Origin: Bolinopsis microptera
Lineage: Eukaryota; Ctenophora; Tentaculata; Lobata; Bolinopsidae
NCBI RefSeq assembly: GCF_026151205.1
Contig: NC_087080.1
Coordinates: 8,645,720-8,709,719, forward strand
Direction: 5' to 3'
Length of the DNA: 64,000 nucleotides
The notes under the pieces are model-generated. The model was not told the origin of the DNA. It did no database searches and saw only the letters and a list, made by a program, of their open reading frames with translations. The translations under genes were made by a program, and so were the position numbers. How positions within the stretch are numbered: position 1 is the stretch's first letter; each line of letters starts with the position of its first letter. This document shows positions 35,332-46,041 of the stretch, one piece after another.

Positions 35332-37215
35332 CTATATGAAACAAATATTTTACGAATATAAACCATTAAGCTCGTGAGCTATTTGACATTCTGACAGGTC
35401 GTTTGCGTGTTGCACAATGATTAAGAAAAAAAATCTTTTCTATTTTTTTGGATAGGGAACCAAGCGAGAGACTAGCAAGATTGTTAATAATTGATTTGAT
35501 TTTAGTACAAAAAGTTATGTAAATAGAACTTCAAGAATGTGACAAAAAGATTACCTGGGGGTTTCCTTGCCAGGCTTAATGCAATGTTCACAAACACACT
35601 GTTCAATAACACCGATTAAAAAATATGCAGGCGAAATGACACGCTACAATACTAGGCTGAGTGCCGTACAGAACAAAAATAAATTTGAAAAAAGTTTACA
35701 TTGTAAAGTTTTTTTTTTTTTGTTTTTTTTAAACAAAATTTAAATTTTATTGCCATTACAATGAATAATGATATCATAATAAATATAAGTAGACATCCGA
35801 TAATAAACTTGTTACATCCAGTACAACCCAAGATGTCAGCCGACGCGACTTACAAAATAAAGAAAGCTAGCATGTTATGTTCATTGTTCATAGTTTTTCT
35901 AACGAGCATGCTTAGCACTTAGGCTGTACGGAAATAGCTTTAATTCTTTGTCATATTAAAAACTTTACATCATTTTTGAGATACAAAAATAAATTTTAAA
36001 ATAAATAACTCTTTTGCTGTTTAGGCGCGGCACCGCGCTTGACCCACATGCTATACAGTGTGTAGCAACACAGCGCTGAAAACAGAAGCTGAATGAGCTA
36101 TAACATATAAGCGGCGCGTGCGCCGCGTCTAAACCTAAAACCATAAACTTTAAATATTGTCAAGATATTAAACGAGTTTTGCAAAATAATATAATATAGC
36201 ATGCTGACTTCGTAGGATATTACAATTATACCAGTGCCAGTTCCAAATGTGAGTCAGCGCTTAAACCAAAAGCAGTTGGCAAAAGGAGCCAGTTGCCTGC
36301 AAGAGCTTTACTAGCACCCGATTTACCACTTTTGGAGCACAAACTCAAACCTAAAACCGGCCAAGCACAAAAATATGTTATCGCCACGATTGGGTGGATT
36401 GATTCCCAGAATATTTATCAGCACGCGGCACTAATAATATATGAAGTTCATTATCGAATTTTAGATATGCCCTGGATCGTTTAACACATATAAAAGGTTA
36501 TTAAAGATTAATTAATGTTTGGTTCGTATATAAATCGATATTAATCAATTATTTAAAATAGTATTTGTGTTTGTTATTATTAACTATTGACTATTGAGTT
36601 GCGTTCGATTTAAATATTAAAACACTACTACAATACATTTCACAAAACAAAACGACGGGGACACAGAAAGGAGAAGGACAACACATCACACGTAAGGAAA
36701 CTGCTGCTGTTGACGAGTATCTGATTATATTAATTATGGGTCTTTTGTTCATTAAAATAAGTGTGATCATACTTCTAGAGTATATTGGGCTGACACAGTT
36801 GCTGCAAGGTTAACATTGGGGTCCAAAACCGGGAGTGTGATACAACTTAATTTCGCGTTACGTAGTAAGAGATACAAAATATAAAATATAAGTCACTGTA
36901 GGTTCACGGATATAGCGCGGCTTCATTTCATTATTCGATCTGGCGCGGTAAATCACGCTGGGTAATGAAATGATAGAGTTATACAATATTTAAGTTTCGC
37001 GCGCTACGTTTACACAATATATTTGTGAGTCCGTCCCACGTTCCAGACGAACACTCCAGACAAGTCCAAACACTAGTGTAAAGCGGATGAGCTGATCCGT
37101 GTTTTGTGTTATATGCGTGAATATATAGTTTCTATGTTTGACTGTGGTGTGTATTGTGTGTGTTATTTTGTGTGTGTAGTATGAAATCTATACGGACTAG
37201 TTTGTGTGTTCTTAA
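35332..37215. other. 1.9-kb stretch with no supported gene
   Basis: AT-rich with short GC-rich islands (GGCGCGGCACCGCGC at about 36,024 and GCGGCGCGTGCGCCGCG at about 36,111) and a T-rich run at 35,709-35,730. The 63-codon frame at 36,293(+) has no domain. Confidence 0.4.
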
Positions 37216-37503
37216 TTATAGGCACATGTCATTTCCATCAAAGTTGAGTTCTGACCATTCATCAGTGTTTCCAGCTTTTTGAGCATTGAGTAGCATAGTT
37301 TTAATGCGACCTTTAACAAGTGCAATTGGGGACGAGAAGTCAATCTTACTAGAAGGTTTAAGGAATTTATTCCACATATTCGAGGTTTTATATACAAAAA
37401 AATTGGTTGCAGCGGGGTTAATAAAGTAGTTATCACGTCGGGGTGACTTTTGAAATAAATTGTACATCGGTATTGGAGTGTGAAGTTTGATTATTTTAAA
37501 CAT
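37216..37503 (-). pseudogene. LINE ORF2 C-terminal fragment
   Basis: The minus frame contains SPRRDNYFINPAATNFFVYK, TSNMWNKFLKP and ALVKGRIKTMLLNAQ, the typical C-terminal tail of CR1/jockey-like LINE ORF2 (N...F.Y.ASKLWN...). It resembles the LINE-B end in plan but not in sequence, so it is a different family. It is truncated upstream. Confidence 0.75.
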
Positions 37504-37511
37504 TTCAAGTA

Positions 37512-38369
37512 GTAGAGGCTCTTACGGGCATTGTCTGCTCGATACGCTAGGGACCCCAGATACACCTTACTAGACGTATTTTTGACCGTAGAATCGATTA
37601 AAAGTAGTTTCAAGATGATTGGACTGATTTTCCTTGGTTAAAATCGCAAAAAAACCGATTTTTGGGCCAAAAATAGGCCAAAAAACCATGTTTTTTGATA
37701 TTTTGAGCAAGTTAATTTTGTTGGCATGTCATCAAAACTTGCATGGAGATAGCTAAAAGACAGCCGCACAAGATGGTATAAAATTAAAACAAATCCCTCT
37801 ATTTGTTCTGGGGTAAAAATCCAAAAAAGTGGTAAAAATTTTGACTTTTTTGCTTGAAGTTTGAATAATTTTTTGCAGTTGTATTAAATCAACTCAAAAA
37901 TAGTCACATCGTGTTTGCCTAAATTTTTCCTTTCTGAGAAGTACCCACTTCATATACTTTATCGAAGTTTGAATATTGTCACTCCGCAAGCGTTTTTGCC
38001 AAATTTTCGACGCGCACTACGCGCAAAAGCATTTAGTTGTTATCAATTGGCACCCACGCGTTCATCATAAATTTCAAACAGCTATAACTCAGCGAGATTA
38101 TGTCCGTTCTAGCTCATATTTTCACACCAAATAGAAAATGATGGGATCTTATTGCTGACAAAATATGAATATAATTACTCTATTTGCCTTAGAGTAATAG
38201 ACTGTCAAAGTTTAAAACGCGCATTGGTATAGCACGTGACTAATAAGGCCAAATCTATACTTCTTAACATATTATCGATTTTTAGACATCATACTATTGT
38301 GTCCAATTAGCGGTTAGGTCTCTAAACTCATAGCAGAAAACACGCCTTTTTGCCCGTAAGAGCCTCTAC
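37512..38369. mobile_element. 858-bp MITE, TA target site
   Basis: The left end GTAGAGGCTCTTACGGGCA is inverted at the right end (TGCCCGTAAGAGCCTCTAC, ending at 38,369). TA flanks both sides (37,510-37,511 and 38,370-38,371), as for Tc1/mariner-type elements. No transposase. An internal stretch (GACCGTAGAATC..., then GATTGGACTGATTTTC) is related to 3,318-3,364. Confidence 0.85.
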
Positions 38370-38371
38370 TA

Positions 38372-39427
38372 AAGGGAATTTACTGTGATATAATAATAAT
38401 AAATTTCTGTAATAGCCCTAAGAGGGTATGATGGATCGAAACTTTCCATGAATAAAATGAATGGTGATTAATTACTTGTCACTCGACTATCACGTAATAA
38501 CCAGCAACTTACTAAAACAATATAATTGATAATGACATTTTTATTTTGAAAGACATTTTTCACAAGAATTCTTCTGTTGACGGTGTTTCCCTCAGAAGTT
38601 TACAATAATTATGAAGTTCCAAGTAGTGCACCCCTGGGATTTTCGGCACTAACGCGAGTACTCGAATTTCTAGCCCTCTGGTTGCGAGTTGTTGAAGCAA
38701 CCATTTAATTTTTGAAGCACTTTATGAATCAATTAGTCTTAAATTTTAACCATCTTGAGGTGGCATGTAATCTCAAAAATACTCTTGGTCTATCTTCCAA
38801 TAACCATGCTGATTCGTGGTTTGGTTACTTATTATGTTGGCTGACCATAAACCAACTAATACTCGTTGGATTTGTGATTACAAACCATAAGTGTCCACCA
38901 CTGCATCACAATTCTTAAATCTGTTTCAATTTTATCTTAGAAATGATGTTCTGCGAACTTGGTGGCTGAAAAGATAATCCAATCCGCACTGTTCGCCTTG
39001 TGCAGCATCAAGCCTCTTCCAGCAGACAATTTTCAATTTCCTCCATCTTTGCTTTGCATTTCGACATGTGATTAAATGGTGCGTACGTTCACACTAAATC
39101 CTGAAATACTCTATGTTTACAGGAATCATCCTGCAACACCGAAGACACACCATTTTACATGTCTAAATCACTGAATATTCATTCGTGTTGTAAAATTTTA
39201 TTTCTAATCATGAACGTAACGCTCCATGGCATGTGGCAGTGACTGTGACCAATTAAATTATTCATCCCTAAGAGTAATTTACAGTAAGACACTAAAACCT
39301 CTTGTCTTGGGGTCCACTTAAACGGTACTGTCCTTAGTAACTGAACTGAGGTGTTTGGATTAGCAAGGTGGTGGAAGTGACAATCCAAGCCTGCTATAGA
39401 ACTTGGCAGTGTTGCTTATAAAAACAC
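38372..39427. other. 1.05-kb stretch with no supported gene
   Basis: Only short open frames (68-69 codons at 38,712(+) and 39,179(-)) without domains. Nothing else recognised. Confidence 0.4.
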
Positions 39428-40332
39428 TTTGATTGAAATAAATTTTCGTGCACATACAGAATGAATGGTTAATAATTTAATATATATGTAGACCAAGGTC
39501 TGTGCACGGGATGCTTCCTGGAAGAATCCAGTTCTTTTAGCGGGGCACCCTGGAGCGCCGTATGAGGGGTGATCTTATTGAAACCTTTAAAATAACGACG
39601 GGTAAAGTGGACTATGGACAAGATCTTTTCAGGATATCACGTAGCGGTACCAAGATCCTAAAAGATAAAAGAGGAAATCAGGTCCTCAGTAACCGGGTTG
39701 CCAATTACTGGAACAAAGTACCAAGTTCGGTTAAAGAAGCCAGTTCAGTAGACGCATTCAAAGCTCGACTTCAATGTTATAAAAATGAACTGATAGCGAG
39801 TGGAGCATCGTCAAAGGGTCACTTCTGGGATCTCAGCGAAACCTTGATGTCAAAAATAAATACATGTGAGCATGATTCATATGCATATTTCATGTCTAAT
39901 AACCCATTGATTGCTAAATACCGAGGAATCAATGTATCTTGATTGTTAAATTCAGAACTACATGTTAACGTCCTTAAAATAATTAATCATTACATGTTCC
40001 GGATAGGAACATTTTTCTTTTTGAAAATATTGTGCGAACTGCAATAGCGTAGAGTGCAGTTGGGTTTCAAGTTTTGTCGAGATGGCTATGTGGCCATAAT
40101 CCTATTATTATTATTACCCTACCTAAAGCCAAATTGAGATATAATAATCATATTCCTAGAGAAATAATCAGAAATCGAATACCAATCAAATAATATGATA
40201 TATAGGAGTAGTAACCATATTTACTATGCAAAATGCCCCAACCACATAGTGTAAATTTATATAGAATTCAAATTCCATATCATCATTAAACCTCAATAGT
40301 CAATATAAAGGCCCAAGCAAAATTAAATAACT
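39428..40332 (-). mobile_element. Second LINE-A 3' UTR, split by a LINE-C insertion
   Basis: Minus-strand copy of the LINE-A 3' UTR: its upstream part is 40,121-40,332 and its end is 39,428-39,551. It is interrupted by a plus-strand LINE-C fragment (39,552-40,115) flanked by ACCCT on both sides. It lies head-to-tail directly against the poly(A) of the full LINE-A, so the two 3' UTRs are in tandem. It starts at AAGAAGTTATTTAATTTTGC, that is, it is 5'-truncated. Confidence 0.85.
39552..40115 (+). pseudogene. LINE-C, 5'-truncated RT C-terminal fragment
   Basis: The 126-residue frame 39,562-39,942 reads MRGDLIETFKITTGKVDYGQ, ANYWNKVPSSVKEASSVDAF and KGHFWDLSETLMS, the end of a LINE ORF2 related to the 20.3-kb fragment. 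The 3' end is a short (ATT)n tail (about 40,103-40,115). The exact ACCCT duplication (39,547-39,551 and 40,116-40,120) defines the insertion. Confidence 0.85.
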
Positions 40333-41251
40333 TCTTTTTTTTTTTTTTTTTTTTGAAATAAATTTTCGTGCACATACAGAATGAATGGTTAATGATTTAA
40401 TATATATGTAGACCAAGGTCTGTGCACGGGATGCTTCCTGGAAGAATCCAGTTCTTTTAGCGGGGCACCCTACCTAAAGCCAAATTGAGATATAATATTC
40501 ATATTCCTAGAGAAATAATCAGAAATCGAATACCAATCAAATAATATGATATATAGGAGTAGTAACCATATTTACTATGCAAAATGCCCCAACCACATAG
40601 TGTAAATTTATATAGAATTCAAATTCCATATCATCATTAAACCTCAATAGTCAATATAATAGCCCAAGCAAAATTAAATAACTTCTTATATACCTTACTG
40701 TCATACTACAAATTAATTAAACATTTGAAATCTGTTAACCAGAGAATAAATTTCTAAACCTAATGCAAGTGAAATAATTTAGATGCAATTATGAATGCCT
40801 AATGTGAGTATCATCTGTCAATGTCCTTGTAAAAAAGTCTGTAAAAGAGATATGAGTAACTAATATAGAAGAAAAAACAGGAAGTTGTCGTCTGTTGAAA
40901 AATAAATAAAATATCTAGAATACAAATTAGAATATAAAATAACATTCAGTCAATGTGTCGTCAATAAACTGTACAATTATCAAATGTTAAAACTGGGTGA
41001 TACAGTCACCAAAAATAAATACTAAGTATAAGAAGTAGATAAATTAAATGTGGTCTATAAAACTACCACTAGGTATAATAGGTCAATAAATTAAAAGTTG
41101 TTTATAAAACTACCACTGTGCGAACCCTTTCTCCAGTTAAAACATGTCAGTCATGTGCAAAATCAATCAAAATGGTAAGGTGGTAAAAAAGGGAAAATCC
41201 TTTCGATACATCAATTATATATGCCTCAGATTTAAAAGAATTAGAAGATGC

Positions 41252-44230
41252 TTAGTTATCGTCGACTATGATTGCAGTGTAAAATTTGTCATATGAATTG
41301 TCGACGGTATAATTAGGGTCTGTTGTTATAGATGAGAGTAGCTGTTTCTTATACGAATCACTAAAGCTTTTAACATCGGGCAGATTTCGTAGATCTGTTG
41401 GAACATTATTCCAACATTTTGCCCCCAAGTATTGAAAGTTTTTATGTGATGTTGATCTATTAACATATAGGTTGCAGCTTTCGCCGCTCCTACTACCTCC
41501 TGATATGTAACTAAATTTGTTCATAAAGTTTGTAGGACAATTGTCATGGATGATTCTAAACATATAATTTGACAGATGGAGTTGTCGTCTAAGATGGAGT
41601 GGTAACCATTTCATGTCTCTATAAACATTAAGGCTGCTCTCTGTTTGTGGAACGTTGAGAGCTATTTTGGCTACCTTTTTGTACAGAGTGTCAAGTTCAG
41701 CAAGTTTTGTCTTGCCAGCTCTACAATAAATCGTGTCTAAATAATCGAATTGTGGCAACATGAGTGCATTGGCAAACATTTTCCTATATTTAATGGGTAG
41801 CAGTGCTTTACTTCTATACATGGCACCAATTCTCTTCATGACCTTCCTAATAATATAATCTACATGGCTTTTGAAGTTTAATTTACTATCTAGAATGAGG
41901 CCAAGATATTTTGTCTCTTTGCACTCCTTGATTGTGAAAGTTACTTCATTACATTCAATGGTTAATTCATCATGTTGATCAACAGAATCAAACAATAGGA
42001 ATTCAGTCTTCTTTTCATTGAGTGATAATTTATTTACACTGAGCCATTTAAAGATTGTCATAAGTTCTATTTTCATGTTTATAAATGTGCTTCTGCAGGT
42101 TTGATCAAAGAATAGTGCACCATCATCTGCAAATAGAAAGGGCTTAGATAGGTTACAGGCATAAATGATGTCATTTATGAAGATACTAAATAATATAGGC
42201 CCAATGATGCTTCCTTGTGGTACACCACTCAGAACTTCTAAAAATGAACTTAGTTTGCCATTGATCCTAGTGCATTGATATCTACAAGATAAGAAGTTCT
42301 TAAACCAGGTTAAAGCAATGCCACCAATTCCATAATATGCCAATTTTTGAAGCAATATTTCATGATTCACTGTGTCAAAGGCCTTCTTAAGATCAAGAAA
42401 GATGATTCCTGGTTTATAAGACTTAGATTTACTCATATATATTTCGTCCATCAGATCGTACATCAAATAAGTTGTGGAGTGATTTTTCCGAAAGCCATAT
42501 TGATGCCGGATGAAAAGTTTGTTCTCTTCCATGTAATCAGTGAGTTGCTTGCCGACAAAGTATTCTATAAGTTTTCCTACAAGTGGAAGGATGGATATTG
42601 GCCTGTAATTATTAGGATCATCTTTCATTCCTGCCTTATGGATGGGAGTTACTCTAGCTTTTTTACAAAGGGTTGGTACAACACCTGTATTAAGGCTCAA
42701 ATTGACAATATGGGTCAGTGGCTCAACTATGTGTGGTACAGCTTGCTTAAGTAAAAATAGAGGCACATCGTCATATGAGGCCTTGTCATTCTTGAGCGTT
42801 TCGACATACATTAGGATATCAGTTTCATTTATTTCTTGGAATCTATCAAATGAGATGTTAGAAGTTCTAGGAGGTAAAAAATCAGTAAAACTAACTCTTT
42901 CAATACTGGGGGCCTGATTTTGTAATCTTGATCCAACATTTGCAAAATGAAAGTTAAATAGCTCAGGATCATTCTCATTGATAGTTTGACAATTAGTTGT
43001 ACCAGGGGTCATATTTGATGCCAGTTTGATAGTTTTCCATACCCCTTTAAGATCATTCTTGGCAATTTTAACTTGTAGATCATCGATTACATTAGCCTTT
43101 TTGCAGGTTTTAGCTAATTTATTTCTAATATTTCTCTGAATCTTGTAGCAATCCCAGGCCTCATTACACTTTATACATTTGCTACATATACCACATTTAT
43201 TGCAATTTCCATTGTCTCTCTTATCCTTCTTTTTACGGAATTTCTTTAGAAGAAAATGTGTATGATTAATGGCATTTAAAAGTTCAGTAGAAGGTTTATG
43301 TATGAACTTTTCATGCCTTTCTATGGTCTTGCAAGGGAAGAAGGTTGCATATGCCTGTTCAATATGATGACAAAGGCCAGCAGTGATAGCTTCAACATCT
43401 GTACTTTCCAATAGTGGACTGTAATCAGAACAGGTATCTAGATAGTCTAAGAATTGTTTAACATTACGTTTACAATGATTTCTAATTTCAACCTTTTCAA
43501 ATTTAGGAGCTATAGGTACTTTACAATCTATCTCACACATAATTTTAGCTTGATGATCCCCAATACGTTCATCAAGAACAGAAGATTGAACAAAATCTGC
43601 ATAACAGTTAGTGAATATTACATCAATAGTAGTCTGGGTAAAATTGTCTCCACGTTTAGCAACTCTAGTTATCCCTTGAATGGTTTGAACTAGATTGTAA
43701 CATCTCAAGGTCATATCTAATTTTTTGTACTGGGTTGATGAGATATTATTCTGGTCAATGTTTATATCCCCAATCCAGATAACCTTTTTCCCGTTCAATT
43801 TTTTCATGCAAAAATGAATGTACTCAATAAAGTTATCAACACTGCAATAATTTCCAGAGCGATAGAAGCAGCAAACATTGATCTTGCTATTCTTAAGCTT
43901 CACCCATAATGCTTCAATGTTATCAAGCTTACTATCCATAACTAATTCTGTGTAAGCTAGTTTTTTGTTTATCATTAAGCCACAACCACCCCTAGAACTG
44001 TTTGGCCTGTCGCATCGCATAATGTTGAAGGAGGAAGGAATATTTATGGTGTCTGTGTCAATAGTATCATTAAGATTCATCTCATTTAGGGAAAGTATGT
44101 CTAGCTTATGATCTCGAATGAGTTGAGTAAGTTCATTACTTTTAGCTAAATTTAGGAGACCACCTTGAATGTTACAGTGACCAATGCAAAGGTTATGAAA
44201 TTTGTCAGCTGAGTTGTGAATATTTGTCAT
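41252..44230 (-). CDS. LINE-A ORF2: endonuclease-reverse transcriptase, 992 aa
   Basis: Nicks target DNA and copies its own RNA by target-primed reverse transcription. Residues about 14-240 form an APE-type endonuclease (GHCNIQGG, LNEMNLND, SSRGGCGLMI, WIGDINIDQN, RIGDHQAKI). A cysteine-rich cluster at about 342-360 (CNKCGICSKCIKCNEAWDC) lies in the linker. The RT domain spans about 490-760, with TPIHKAGMKDDPNNYRPISI, FLDLKKAFDTVNHEIL, GVPQGSIIGPILFSIFIND and the catalytic FADD at about 702. The C-terminus has the CWNNVPTDLRNLPDVKSF tail. It is uninterrupted from start to stop with all catalytic motifs present, so it is potentially functional. ORF1 of the same copy is broken, so autonomous movement is unlikely. 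Confidence 0.95.
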   Translation of the reverse strand: MTNIHNSADKFHNLCIGHCNIQGGLLNLAKSNELTQLIRDHKLDILSLNEMNLNDTIDTDTINIPSSFNIMRCDRPNSSRGGCGLMINKKLAYTELVMDSKLDNIEALWVKLKNSKINVCCFYRSGNYCSVDNFIEYIHFCMKKLNGKKVIWIGDINIDQNNISSTQYKKLDMTLRCYNLVQTIQGITRVAKRGDNFTQTTIDVIFTNCYADFVQSSVLDERIGDHQAKIMCEIDCKVPIAPKFEKVEIRNHCKRNVKQFLDYLDTCSDYSPLLESTDVEAITAGLCHHIEQAYATFFPCKTIERHEKFIHKPSTELLNAINHTHFLLKKFRKKKDKRDNGNCNKCGICSKCIKCNEAWDCYKIQRNIRNKLAKTCKKANVIDDLQVKIAKNDLKGVWKTIKLASNMTPGTTNCQTINENDPELFNFHFANVGSRLQNQAPSIERVSFTDFLPPRTSNISFDRFQEINETDILMYVETLKNDKASYDDVPLFLLKQAVPHIVEPLTHIVNLSLNTGVVPTLCKKARVTPIHKAGMKDDPNNYRPISILPLVGKLIEYFVGKQLTDYMEENKLFIRHQYGFRKNHSTTYLMYDLMDEIYMSKSKSYKPGIIFLDLKKAFDTVNHEILLQKLAYYGIGGIALTWFKNFLSCRYQCTRINGKLSSFLEVLSGVPQGSIIGPILFSIFINDIIYACNLSKPFLFADDGALFFDQTCRSTFINMKIELMTIFKWLSVNKLSLNEKKTEFLLFDSVDQHDELTIECNEVTFTIKECKETKYLGLILDSKLNFKSHVDYIIRKVMKRIGAMYRSKALLPIKYRKMFANALMLPQFDYLDTIYCRAGKTKLAELDTLYKKVAKIALNVPQTESSLNVYRDMKWLPLHLRRQLHLSNYMFRIIHDNCPTNFMNKFSYISGGSRSGESCNLYVNRSTSHKNFQYLGAKCWNNVPTDLRNLPDVKSFSDSYKKQLLSSITTDPNYTVDNSYDKFYTAIIVDDN

Positions 44231-44365
44231 TTCACAAAATGTGTTAGTCGTTGTGTCTGATTAAACTAAAATCAGGTGAAAATTATCCGCCTGTAAATAT
44301 TTTCAATAGAAAAGTTTTAAACTTGAAATCAAAATAAATATTCAGGTGGAAATGTCATGTCGATT

Positions 44366-45504
44366 TCAATGGTGAGCATGGTACTTGATGTGCTTTGCTA
44401 GTTTAAAGATACCATCGCTGTTTAGATGCACATTGTCTTCCCCAAATCTACTAAAACAAGATGATTTCCTAAATCCAGATCTATCACTAAACAAAAATCG
44501 ATTCATCTCTGTGGGTATAAAGCTAACAAACGAGTATTTGGAAGGAATCTTAGATAAAAAGATATTGATGTCATTTATCACTTTATTTCTAGCAAAACTT
44601 TCTCTTGGTAAAATGTTTATGATCTTAATTTTTGCAGCTGGAGCCCACGAGTGAAGTGACTGGATCAGATTATCAATAGAGCGATTGGTGTTATCAAGGG
44701 CCTTTGCTTTTCCTGTGAACTCATCGGGTGACAATAATCTATTCCTCATGTGTCGAGGACTCTCTAGGATTAAGTCCACATCATTAGTTCCACACATGAG
44801 TACGATGGTCTTCACATTATTTGCATCAATTGACCTCTTTCTTTCATCTGAGTGGAAGCGTTCATTGATACCGTTTGCAATGCCACCAGGATAGTGAAAT
44901 ACATGTGCTTCTTGATGAGCAGAGGATAGTTTTGTAGCATCTAACTTGGAGAACATGCTTGAGCTAACATACACAGCAAGGGATTTGCTTTTGACTGAAG
45001 CAGGGGATACGGTGCTCTTATGAGTGATTTTGTTGGGTGATGATTTCCCTTTGATTGAGGGTTCAGTTTCTCCTACAGTAACGAAAGGCTTACTTGAGGT
45101 ATCGGGTGGAGCAGACAAGGTTGCACTGCCATCAATCTGGCGCAGAGTAATGCTAATTCTCATGTCATTAGTATGGTCCTGAATAAGGCTGTGTTCAAAG
45201 CTGTCCTGAGATTTTCTGGTCATAATCATTATGTCGCCATGGGAGAGAGTAAGATTGGCAACGTGGACTTTGCTTTTAGACCTAAAACTGAGGACTCTTG
45301 TTGCTCCTAACGATATGGTGGAAATCATGGAGCCTGGTGATATGGACCTCTCATCATCTGAATGGAATGGTATTCCTTGCTTACCATTTTCATACTTAGT
45401 GATCATGGCGCTGTTAAATATCAGACTTGGGAACTGTGAGCGTAAACGTTCTAAAATAGACTTTAATAAGGGATTGTCATTTAACGGCCTTGTGTTATGG
45501 AAGC
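44366..45504 (-). pseudogene. LINE-A ORF1, C-terminal part: AlkB-like plus SGNH-like domains
   Basis: In frame from the LINE-B junction to the stop. First domain: AlkB-type Fe(II)/2-oxoglutarate dioxygenase, with the HxD pair in IPFHSDDE, the distal His in FEHSL and R-x5-R in MRISITLR, so all iron- and oxoglutarate-binding residues are kept. After a Ser/Thr/Lys linker comes an SGNH-hydrolase-like domain: a degenerate block I (YVSSSMFSKL instead of GDS), block III GTNDVD and block V DNVHLNSDG. The N-terminal part of the ORF is on the other side of LINE-B. AlkB proteins usually remove alkyl groups from nucleic acids; a role on the element's RNA or cDNA is inference. Confidence 0.85.
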
Positions 45505-46041
45505 AAGAAAACAACAAATTTTTTCAAGAAAACAACAAATTTTTATTTAAATCAATTATAGCAACAATTTGAAAAACTTTAAAGCTCTTCTATTACCATG
45601 GAATATACTACGGGTATGGTGACTTGGGCTATTGAGTTGTTAAGTAGATTAAGATTAGTAAACCTGCACTTGCATTGTATATTTTATAAAAACTAGAAAT
45701 TAGGCTTCACGGTAAAATGGAGAAGCAGGCTGATCTTGGAGAGAGCAGACCGTAAAGTTTACGCACCCACCAGGGCTACCTACCTACCCCAGTTGTTCTT
45801 TTTGGTTTATCAGCTTGTATTGTTATATTTATGGACCCCAAGTCACCACACTAAGAAGAAGTATGTAAAAAAAATAATAATAATAATAATAAGTTAAGTT
45901 ATTATCATCATATCTGTTTAAAACAGTAAAAGTCAAGTTGAGGATTGACTTTCCTAGTTAATTTAAAGGTTCAAACGTTTGGGAATATAATAATGTTGGT
46001 ATTTGTGTCTGCTGCAGCAATAATATCGAAATATCATTTGT

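Noticed and set aside
42347-42917. Plus-strand frames of 91-135 codons
   Set aside because: Antisense to LINE-A ORF2.
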